The notes under the pieces are model-generated. The model had not been told where the DNA came from and did not search any database. It saw nothing but the letters and a program-made list of their open reading frames with translations. Source: DATGMS01 sp035303945 (GTDB taxonomy: Bacteria; Bacteroidota; Bacteroidia; Cytophagales; Cyclobacteriaceae). From it: 64,000 nt of DNA. The translations under genes and the position numbers were made by a program. Each line of letters begins with the position of its first letter. Positions within the stretch are counted from its first letter, which is position 1. The stretch spans positions 8,848-72,847 of the forward strand of contig DATGQZ010000062.1 of the NCBI GenBank assembly GCA_035303945.1. The letters are read 5' to 3'. Shown here piece after piece: positions 58,118-64,000 of this stretch.

Positions 58118-60586
58118 TTATTGGGAAGACATTCCCACTATTTTTAAGAATTCTTCTTCGGAGATCAACTTGACTCCAAGTGCCTCTGCTTTCTCCTTTT
58201 TACTCGGTCCCATTTCCTCTCCCTCTACAATAAAGTCCAGACTTTTAGACACCGATTTTACATAAGTCCCTCCTTGTGATGTAATGAAGTCAATAATTTC
58301 ATCCCGCTTAAAGTGGTTGAACCGACCGGATGCCAAGATTTTCAGCCCTTTTAACTTATCCCCAGCCAAGGCAGGGCTTTCTTGTTCGGATTCCATTTTT
58401 ATCCCATGCGCTTTCAGCCTCCTGATGATCTCCAGGTTTTCTTCCTGAGCAAAGAAGTCCTGTATGCTCCACACCAAGGTATCTCCTACGCCATTTACCT
58501 GTAATAAGTCTTCTGCGGAGGCCTCTTGTAGCGCTTGAATACTTCTGAAATGATCTGCCAGCAACTTTGCGGTATTTTCGCCCACATTTCTTATCCCCAA
58601 CCCAAAGAGCACTCTTTCGAATGGCTGTTCGCGAGACGCTTCAATTCCAGCAATCATATTGGAGATAACTCCTTCTTGAAAGGTATTACCCTTCAGTTTC
58701 TTTAGTTTCTTATGAAAACTTTCTCCATGTGGAATACCTGCCTCTAGTACGATGTCATGTAGGGTGTTGTGGTGACGGGATAACGCTCGGTACTTCTCGT
58801 GTAGGCTCCCACTTTCTGCTAAAATAGTAAGAACAACGGCAACCGGAACAAAATCCTCTATAATTTCAAACTGGTTTTGAGCCAACAGGGCTGTGAGTTG
58901 TCTGATAACCATTTGATTGGCTGCAACTTTTTTGCCGCTCTTGGCGATAAACGCTAGAAATAATTCCAACTTACCTTCTAGGTCAACATCTTCATAGCTC
59001 GCTAAAAAGCCGTCAACCATGGATAATGAGATATTATCTGTCAACCCATAAAGAACCTTTCGTAGGGCGATATATAAATAGCCATCACTGGTCTTGGTAT
59101 ATTGTTCAGGATTGATTTCAAGTCCTAATAGTGCATCTTTTTTTTCAAGTAGATCATAGATATCTGCAGGATTATTGACATAGCCATGGTCAATAAGCGC
59201 CCTGATTCTTTCTGTACCTAGAGAATCTATGTCCATTGCTCTTTTGGATACAAAATGTTCGATGCGGCCCAAAACCTGTGGAGGGCAGGTTTTCACATTG
59301 GGGCAGAAATGTTTGGCTTCTCCTTCCTTCCTATCCAAAGCAGTGCCGCATTCTGGACAATGGGTGATATAAGGAATAGGGACACTGCCTGGCTTCCTTA
59401 GATCCAAAACAACGCCTGTGATTTTGGGGATGATGTCGCCGCCTTTCTCCACAGAGACGGTGTCCCCGACATGAAGCCCTAGTCGTTCAATTTCATTGGC
59501 GTTGTGAAGCGATGCCCGCTTGACCGTGGTGCCGGCTAGGGATACAGGGGAAAGATTAGCCACTGGTGTAATAGCCCCGGTTCTTCCTACTTGGTAGGTT
59601 ACCGAGAGTAACTGACTTTCTGCAGTTTCCGCTTGGTATTTGTAGGCTATAGCCCAACGGGGAATTTTGGCAGTATATCCCAGCTCCTCCCTATGGTCAT
59701 AGTCATTAATTTTCAATACCACACCATCAGTGTCCAATGGCAACTCGCGCCTTTTATCCCGCCAGTATTCGATATATTCCAGCGCCGACTGGATATCGGT
59801 ACAGTTTCTATAAGTTGGAGACACATTGAATCCCCACTGTTCCAACAGGGCTATGGCCTCATGATGTTTGTTGACGCCGATATCCTCTCCCAGCAGTTGA
59901 TAGAAATAACAGTTGAGCCTGCGTTTAGCCACTATGCTGCTGTCCTGCATTTTCAATGTCCCAGAAGCTGCATTTCTAGGATTGGCCAATAAGGGCTCGC
60001 CATTCCTTTCCCGTTCGGCATTGATCTTTGCAAATTCCTTTCGCGGCAAGAAGATTTCACCCCTGGCCTCAAAAAAAGCTGGTATATTGTCACCTTTAAT
60101 GGTCAACGGGATGTTACGTATGGTTTTGATGTTTTCTGTGACATTGTCTCCTCTTACCCCGTCTCCCCGTGTAACAGCCCTGACAAGCTTGCCGTTCTCA
60201 TAGACCAGGCTAATGGCAACACCATCAAATTTCAACTCACAAAAGTAGGCATAGTCTCTGTGGCCCAAGATTTTGGCGACCCGCTCGTCAAAGGCGCGCA
60301 GCTCTGCTTCCGAGTACGTGTTGCCTAGGGACAGCATTCTGTAGCCGTGAAGGTTGGTTTCAAATTCCTTTGTAATGGTACCTCCCACTCTTTGAGAAGG
60401 ACTGTCATCCGCTAGATATTCGGGGAATTGTGTTTCCAACTGAATCAGCTCTTCCATCAGTTGGTCAAACCCGAAGTCACTAATTTCACTTGTGTCCTCC
60501 TGATAATACAGGTGGTTATAATAGTTGATTTTTTCAGTGAGTTCAGCAATTCGGAGTTTTGCCTCGTCTTTGGATATGGGATTCAT
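58118..60586 (-). CDS. ligA: NAD-dependent DNA ligase with an unusual internal insertion
   Basis: Essential ligase for replication and repair. 822 aa, against about 670 in most bacteria. NAD-binding Ia domain (YYNHLYYQED, residues 22-31), adenylation domain with catalytic Lys119 in ELKFDG, OB fold, zinc finger Cys410, Cys413, Cys428 and Cys434, helix-hairpin-helix domain (FERVLFGLGIRNVGE; LLQVNGVGD) and BRCT (about 745-822). Between GLE (488-490) and KGNTFQ (632-637), where relatives have a short loop, there are about 140 extra, mostly helical residues; the reading frame is continuous, so this is a real insertion. Confidence 0.95.
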   Translation of the reverse strand: MNPISKDEAKLRIAELTEKINYYNHLYYQEDTSEISDFGFDQLMEELIQLETQFPEYLADDSPSQRVGGTITKEFETNLHGYRMLSLGNTYSEAELRAFDERVAKILGHRDYAYFCELKFDGVAISLVYENGKLVRAVTRGDGVRGDNVTENIKTIRNIPLTIKGDNIPAFFEARGEIFLPRKEFAKINAERERNGEPLLANPRNAASGTLKMQDSSIVAKRRLNCYFYQLLGEDIGVNKHHEAIALLEQWGFNVSPTYRNCTDIQSALEYIEYWRDKRRELPLDTDGVVLKINDYDHREELGYTAKIPRWAIAYKYQAETAESQLLSVTYQVGRTGAITPVANLSPVSLAGTTVKRASLHNANEIERLGLHVGDTVSVEKGGDIIPKITGVVLDLRKPGSVPIPYITHCPECGTALDRKEGEAKHFCPNVKTCPPQVLGRIEHFVSKRAMDIDSLGTERIRALIDHGYVNNPADIYDLLEKKDALLGLEINPEQYTKTSDGYLYIALRKVLYGLTDNISLSMVDGFLASYEDVDLEGKLELFLAFIAKSGKKVAANQMVIRQLTALLAQNQFEIIEDFVPVAVVLTILAESGSLHEKYRALSRHHNTLHDIVLEAGIPHGESFHKKLKKLKGNTFQEGVISNMIAGIEASREQPFERVLFGLGIRNVGENTAKLLADHFRSIQALQEASAEDLLQVNGVGDTLVWSIQDFFAQEENLEIIRRLKAHGIKMESEQESPALAGDKLKGLKILASGRFNHFKRDEIIDFITSQGGTYVKSVSKSLDFIVEGEEMGPSKKEKAEALGVKLISEEEFLKIVGMSSQ

Positions 60587-60631
60587 GGTGTAGAAAATGG
60601 ATGATTAAAAAACAATGCCTTAGTTGTTAGC

Positions 60632-60655
60632 CGATGAAACAGATCCTTTTCATCG
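60632..60655. repeat. Hairpin between xseB and ligA
   Basis: CGATGAAA (60632-60639) and TTTCATCG (60648-60655) form a perfect 8-bp inverted repeat with an eight-base loop, just past the xseB stop on the minus strand. The T run lies some 25 bases further, so it is a weak terminator at best. Confidence 0.4.
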
Positions 60656-60664
60656 TGAACAGCT

Positions 60665-60868
60665 TTATTCTTCCTTGCCAAAGGCTTTTTGAATATCCTC
60701 CTCTGTCGATCTTAATTTCGCCTTGCAGTCTTTGATAAGGGTGCTTGCCTCCTTAACGAGCGCTGAGAGTTCGTCGATACTCTTGTTGTCTTCTTCCATC
60801 TGTGTTACAATCTCTTCAATTCTCCTCAACGTGGAGTCATAGCTAAATGAATTACTGTTATTGCTCAT
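60665..60868 (-). CDS. xseB: Exodeoxyribonuclease VII small subunit
   Basis: Small subunit needed for the activity of exonuclease VII, which degrades single-stranded DNA. 67 aa from MSNNSNSFSYDSTLRRIEEIV, the normal size; pattern YDSTLRRIEEIVTQMEEDNKSIDELSALVKEA is typical. The longer frame was rejected because ATG 60868 overlaps the xseA stop by 11 bases, as expected for a coupled pair; ATG 60883 is an alternative. Confidence 0.9.
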   Translation of the reverse strand: MSNNSNSFSYDSTLRRIEEIVTQMEEDNKSIDELSALVKEASTLIKDCKAKLRSTEEDIQKAFGKEE

Positions 60869-62174
60869 GTTCTGTGATGTCATCAATAATGCTCGTGATC
60901 TTTTGATTGAGGGTATAGGTTTGCAATATATCACCTTTGCTGATTGCCACCTTATAAAGAGGCACGCCATTTACTTCTGTTCTTGTATATCCCTTTTCCA
61001 AAAAGTACTGCGGACTAAGTCTCCTCAGTTCTTTCTCGAGATTTTGGAGATACAGCTTGTGCTGTTCGATCTTTGACTTTACATTTTTCTTCAGCGCTTG
61101 TTCAAAATTTTCTAACGCCAAGTGTTGCATTTTGATATTGAGAACGGCAACAGAATTTATTTGATGGCTGTAGTTTGCTAGCTTTTCTTTGGCAGCAGCT
61201 ATTTTGTGCAGAAAGAGATTGCTGAGCAAATGCTCTTTGTCACGCACCACGTGCTCCTCCCGCTGCAGTATGCTTCCTGCTTTACGTTCCATGAGTGTAA
61301 GACTTTCATTAAGTCTTTCTTCAAACGCGCGAAATCCTCCAATAACAAATTCTGCAACAGCGGTAGGGGTTTTCATTTTCGTATTGGCAACCAAGTCGGC
61401 GATGCACTCGTCCCTCTCGTGGCCTATTCCTGTGACTACAGGTAGTGTAGTATTGGCAATTGCTTTTGCCATATCATAGTCATCAAAGCAGTCCATGTCC
61501 GTGGTGGCGCCACCACCTCTGATGATGATCAGGAGGTCGAATTGCTTTTGGGGAAGGTCTGCTTCAATTGCTGCAATGGCATTGATAATGGAAGCAGAGG
61601 CTTCATTTCCTTGCATGGTAGCAGGATATAACTCGCAGTAGACTTTGTAGCCCGACTGATTTTTTGCCAGTTGATCGGTGAAGTCACCATAGCCTGCAGC
61701 AGTAGCCGAACTAATGACGGCCAAACGTTGGGGAACCAGCGGCAAAGGATACTGTTTGTTCAAATGAATAAGGCCTTCTCTTGTCAGCCGCTCAATGATT
61801 TGCTGCTTTCTTTTCGCCCTTTCACCTACGGTATAATTAGGGTCGATATCTTTGATCACCACACTCAAGCCATAGATTTCATGAAACTGAACATTAACCA
61901 AAGCAAGGATCTTCATGCCTGGGCTTAGCGATTGGCCAGTAGCTGCCATAAAACGGTGCCGGATTCCTTGATAGGTGTAGGACCAAATATTGGCTTTAAT
62001 TTTGGCGGTAAGATAGTTGCCGGATTTTTCAACAAGCTCCAGGTAAGCATGCCCCTTCACCGAATCTCTCAGCTCGCCGATTTCGGCAATAATCCAGTAG
62101 TTGGGCGATAGGTTGCTGTCAAGGGTTTGGCGAATTAACTGGTTGAGTTCCGATAAAGAAAGCGGATTTTGCAT
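60858..62174 (-). CDS. xseA: Exodeoxyribonuclease VII large subunit
   Basis: Catalytic subunit of exonuclease VII. 438 aa: N-terminal OB fold (SLSELNQLIRQTLDSNLSPNYWIIAEI, YGLSVVIKDIDPNYTVGE), the nuclease core with LAVISSATAAGYGDF, LLIIIRGGGATTDMDCFDDYDMAKAI and VVTGIGHERDECIADLVANTKMKTPTAVAEF, and a long coiled coil (about 275-375) before the C-terminal segment. All core motifs are intact. Confidence 0.94.
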   Translation of the reverse strand: MQNPLSLSELNQLIRQTLDSNLSPNYWIIAEIGELRDSVKGHAYLELVEKSGNYLTAKIKANIWSYTYQGIRHRFMAATGQSLSPGMKILALVNVQFHEIYGLSVVIKDIDPNYTVGERAKRKQQIIERLTREGLIHLNKQYPLPLVPQRLAVISSATAAGYGDFTDQLAKNQSGYKVYCELYPATMQGNEASASIINAIAAIEADLPQKQFDLLIIIRGGGATTDMDCFDDYDMAKAIANTTLPVVTGIGHERDECIADLVANTKMKTPTAVAEFVIGGFRAFEERLNESLTLMERKAGSILQREEHVVRDKEHLLSNLFLHKIAAAKEKLANYSHQINSVAVLNIKMQHLALENFEQALKKNVKSKIEQHKLYLQNLEKELRRLSPQYFLEKGYTRTEVNGVPLYKVAISKGDILQTYTLNQKITSIIDDITEHEQ

Positions 62175-62189
62175 GTGGCAAATTAATAA

Positions 62190-62240
62190 AAAAGAAGGGA
62201 GAGGGAAAGTTTACAGCAAGCTTGTTTCTTTCCCTCTCCC
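62190..62240 (-). terminator. Intrinsic terminator of the sigma-factor operon
   Basis: A perfect 13-bp stem, GGGAGAGGGAAAG (62197-62209) with CTTTCCCTCTCCC (62228-62240), encloses an 18-base loop; on the minus strand it is followed by TTCTTTTTTA. It stands 30 bases past the Spy-like gene and before xseA. Confidence 0.85.
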
Positions 62241-62269
62241 ATATCCGTCAGAGCCTGTGAGACTAAGAT

Positions 62270-62704
62270 TTACTCTGGTTTTTTGCTTCTCTGCATCCTG
62301 TAAATATGTCGTGCGAAATCTTTGTTGACGTCGTCGAGCTTAATAGCTTGTACAGGACTGATGATTTTGGTGATCTGCTTGATAAAATCCTTTTCCAAGT
62401 CCAGAATCTTTTGTTCTACTTCAAATTTTTTCTCGAGAAAGGCTTTTGCTTGTTCATTATTAAGTTTTTCCGCATCTCTTCCAAGTAGGTCGATCTCACG
62501 CATGAGATTCCTTTTCTCCTTATTGTGTTGGTTGTAAGCCGGCCAAAACTTCTCTGCCTGAACCGGCGTAAGGTCCAACCTTTGGGTAATAAAAGCCACC
62601 TTAGCCGATTGGAGCTTTTCTTTGTCATAATTGCGCTGTTCTTCTTGCGCCATTGCTGGCAAGGCAAAAAGGAACAACAATAAATATAATACTTGTGTTT
62701 TCAT
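62270..62704 (-). CDS. Periplasmic Spy/CpxP-like sensor protein of a sigma-factor operon
   Basis: A 144-aa exported helical protein. Signal peptide 1-19 (ALPAMAQ) and two LTxxQ-type motifs, LTPVQAEKFWPAYNQ (about residues 45-59) and ISPVQAIKLDDVNK (about 115-128), the pattern of Spy/CpxP-family chaperone-sensors. Bacteroidota relatives beside ECF sigma genes are often called sensors of ECF sigma factors. Third gene of a sigma factor-membrane protein-Spy-like trio, resembling metal or envelope-stress modules such as CnrX; the signal is unknown. ATG 62704 begins the signal peptide. Confidence 0.85.
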   Translation of the reverse strand: MKTQVLYLLLFLFALPAMAQEEQRNYDKEKLQSAKVAFITQRLDLTPVQAEKFWPAYNQHNKEKRNLMREIDLLGRDAEKLNNEQAKAFLEKKFEVEQKILDLEKDFIKQITKIISPVQAIKLDDVNKDFARHIYRMQRSKKPE

Positions 62705-62714
62705 TTCTTTACAT

Positions 62715-63086
62715 TTAGTAGTCGAGGTCTTCCTCCGGTAATGCTTCTTCTGTGGGCTCAAATCCCGACCATTCTTCAGCTATTATCCAATCCAAGAGCT
62801 CATCAGGATTGTCAGACAGACTGATTACATCTTCTGCATCCCAATAGCCGCTGTTGATATAGAATTCCACCTCCTGGTCTATCTCCGCTTGAAATGGCAC
62901 CTCATGTACATAGGGCAATCTGACGGCAAACCATGTGAAACCTATAGCCAACACTGCAGCGGCTGCTGCACGATAAATAAAAACCTGCCTTGCGACTCTT
63001 TTTTTCTTCCGAAAAACCCGATCAGGCAAGGTGTCAAAATATCCCTCCGGGACTTTATAAATATTATGCTTAGGTGCCTTTTCCAT
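62715..63086 (-). CDS. Single-pass membrane protein of the sigma operon, probable anti-sigma
   Basis: A 123-aa protein: cytoplasmic N-terminus containing KVPEGYFDTLPDRVF, a motif I associate with Bacteroidota proteins encoded next to ECF sigma factors, one membrane helix (about residues 39-55, AAAAAVLAIGFTWFAV), and an acidic periplasmic tail with WDAEDVISLSDNPDELLDWI. Placement between the sigma gene and the Spy-like sensor fits an anti-sigma factor whose periplasmic part contacts the sensor (inference). ATG 63086 (MEKAPKHN) preferred to 63110. Confidence 0.75.
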   Translation of the reverse strand: MEKAPKHNIYKVPEGYFDTLPDRVFRKKKRVARQVFIYRAAAAAVLAIGFTWFAVRLPYVHEVPFQAEIDQEVEFYINSGYWDAEDVISLSDNPDELLDWIIAEEWSGFEPTEEALPEEDLDY

Positions 63087-63139
63087 ATGTTGTATATTAG
63101 ACAATCTCAATCCCTAAAGGTTTATTTGTTGTAGCAGAA

Positions 63140-63703
63140 TCAATTATCGTGTGAGCTGATCATCTTAATGGCGCTTTCAATTTTTTTGGCCGCATGATGA
63201 TAACTTGCCTTCAGGGAACCGATAGATGTGCCGGTGATTTGACTGATCTCTTCATAACTCAAATCCTCATAGTACTTCAAGTTAAACACCAGCCGTTGTT
63301 TTTCAGGAAGGCTAAGTATGATCTTTTGCAGGGCTTTTTCTATATCATCACCAGCTATATAAGGACTATGGTCAAGATATTCTTCCATCACTTGCTGATG
63401 GTCCTCTAAGGGAATGAAGAAATGGCGTTTCTTTTTTTCCAGAAAGTTTAGGCTTTCGTTAGTAGCTATCCTGTACAGCCAAGTAAATAATGTAGCATCC
63501 CCCTTAAATTTATCGATATTTTTGAAAGCCTTTATAAAAGTGTTTTGTAACACATCATCCGCGTCTTCATGAATGATCACCATCTTTCTGATGATACCGT
63601 ATACACGCGTCTGGTAATTTTCCATCAAAACCCGGAAGCCCTGTTCTTTCGTTGCAGGGTTTCTTATCAGCTCTAGTAGTTCTGTATCGCTTATCGGGAC
63701 CAT
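63140..63703 (-). CDS. ECF-type RNA polymerase sigma-70 factor
   Basis: A 187-aa sigma factor. Region 2: HEDADDVLQNTFIKAFKNIDKFKGDATLFTWLYRIATNESLNF (about residues 45-87); region 4: LSLPEKQRLVFNLKYYEDLSYEEISQITGTSIGSLKASYHHAAKKI (about 129-175). First gene of the three-gene module ending at the terminator 62190-62240; 53 bases separate it from the next gene. Upstream 63704-63785 contains no promoter that I can place with confidence. Confidence 0.93.
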   Translation of the reverse strand: MVPISDTELLELIRNPATKEQGFRVLMENYQTRVYGIIRKMVIIHEDADDVLQNTFIKAFKNIDKFKGDATLFTWLYRIATNESLNFLEKKKRHFFIPLEDHQQVMEEYLDHSPYIAGDDIEKALQKIILSLPEKQRLVFNLKYYEDLSYEEISQITGTSIGSLKASYHHAAKKIESAIKMISSHDN

Positions 63704-63785
63704 CTTTCCTTAGACATCTAAGCTAGCGATAAGTTTAAAGTTAAAAAAGATCCCTTGGGCGGTAATTAAAAAAATAAGGATAACA

Positions 63786-63817
63786 TTTGCTCTAAATTTA
63801 ATAACTATCTACTTTTG
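63786..63817 (+). promoter_or_regulatory. Bacteroidota consensus promoter of tRNA-Leu
   Basis: TTTG at 63786-63789, a 20-base spacer and TACTTTTG at 63810-63817, an exact TTTG/TAnnTTTG match, ending 11 bases before the mature tRNA 5' end. Confidence 0.8.
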
Positions 63818-63828
63818 CTCTCCCTTAG

Positions 63829-63912
63829 GCGCACGTGGTGAAACTGGTAGACACGCCATCTTGAGGGGGTGGTGCCTTAATTGGTGTGGAAGTTCGAATC
63901 TTCTCGTGCGCA
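63829..63912 (+). tRNA. tRNA-Leu (anticodon GAG)
   Basis: An 84-base class II tRNA. Acceptor GCGCACG (63829-63835) pairs with CGTGCGC (63905-63911), discriminator A at 63912. Anticodon stem CCATC/GGTGG encloses loop TTGAGGG with GAG at 63863-63865, reading CUC/CUU codons. A long variable arm and a TTCGAAT T-loop are present. The CCA end is not encoded (bases after the discriminator are CA). Confidence 0.96.
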
Positions 63913-63914
63913 CA

Positions 63915-63948
63915 AGACCTGTCATACTTTCTGGCAGGTCTTTTTTTT
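63915..63948 (+). terminator. Intrinsic terminator of tRNA-Leu
   Basis: AGACCTGTCA (63915-63924) pairs with TGGCAGGTCT (63932-63941) through a seven-base loop, one G-T wobble, followed by a run of T. Confidence 0.92.
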
Positions 63949-64000
63949 ACCCTCGTTAGAAAATAGTTTTTTGGACAAAAAAAAATGAGCTCTTGTATGA

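Noticed and set aside
1..64000. CRISPR arrays, insertion sequences, phage genes, restriction or toxin-antitoxin systems
   Set aside because: No regularly spaced repeats, transposase, integrase, methylase/nuclease or toxin motifs were seen; the BlaI/M56 pair is the only defence- or resistance-like module and it lacks a resistance gene.

Overview
The window is chromosomal DNA from a gliding, Gram-negative Bacteroidota, most likely a Cytophagales member of the Cyclobacteriaceae type. The evidence is a gliding-motility lipoprotein GldD, a SusC/FecA-type TonB-dependent receptor, a bacterial H1-like (Hc1-type) histone, an LptD outer-membrane assembly protein, no Shine-Dalgarno sequences, and promoters of the TTTG-N20-TAnnTTTG type before tRNA-Leu and an alpha-oxoamine synthase gene. 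I see no phage, insertion sequence, CRISPR array or rRNA. Gene density is high and no stretch longer than about 300 bases is empty.

Layout. 0.25-2.5 kb: an ExbB-membrane protein-ExbD-ExbD energy-transduction operon, closed by a strong terminator. 2.6-10.5 kb: NAD(P)HX repair enzyme, small envelope proteins, an ECF sigma factor with a probable membrane partner, LptD, and a cell-wall amidase. 10.7-24.5 kb: mostly short housekeeping genes (SirB1-like protein, redoxin, phosphopantetheinyl transferase, WD40 protein, DivIVA-like protein, folB, A-type carrier, dtd, double ABC ATPase, MazG, recO, thymidine kinase, a 2H phosphoesterase coupled to an unknown protein). 24.5-30 kb: the complete rod-shape operon mreB-mreC-mreD-mrdA-rodA on the minus strand, followed by a 50-aa lmo0937-like membrane protein.

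30.6-38.8 kb is the most distinctive part. A type III polyketide synthase, a class I methyltransferase, a UbiA prenyltransferase and a geranylgeranyl-reductase-like flavoprotein surround a BlaI repressor/M56 peptidase pair. A clear three-half-site operator lies directly upstream of blaI. I read this as a candidate pathway for an alkylated or prenylated phenol or quinone lipid. A membrane-embedded MutS-like ATPase sits beside it.

39-51.5 kb: a large secreted zincin, GldD, a nitroreductase, a TonB receptor, a Tat-exported GMC dehydrogenase pair with an Fe-S-like cysteine motif, an aminodeoxychorismate-lyase-like enzyme, and a TolC/adaptor efflux operon with a long-spaced inverted repeat in its promoter. 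51.5-60.6 kb: maf-DUF1015-accC, the oxoamine synthase gene (probable sphingoid or sulfonolipid base synthesis) with a strong promoter and adjoining palindrome, the histone, and ligA-unknown-dapA, in which LigA carries an insertion of about 140 residues. 60.7-64 kb: xseAB, a sigma factor/membrane protein/Spy-like trio, and tRNA-Leu(GAG) with promoter and terminator.

Starts were moved downstream of the longest possible reading frame where signal peptides, family starts or neighbour overlaps favoured it. All functions come from reading motifs; no database search was run.
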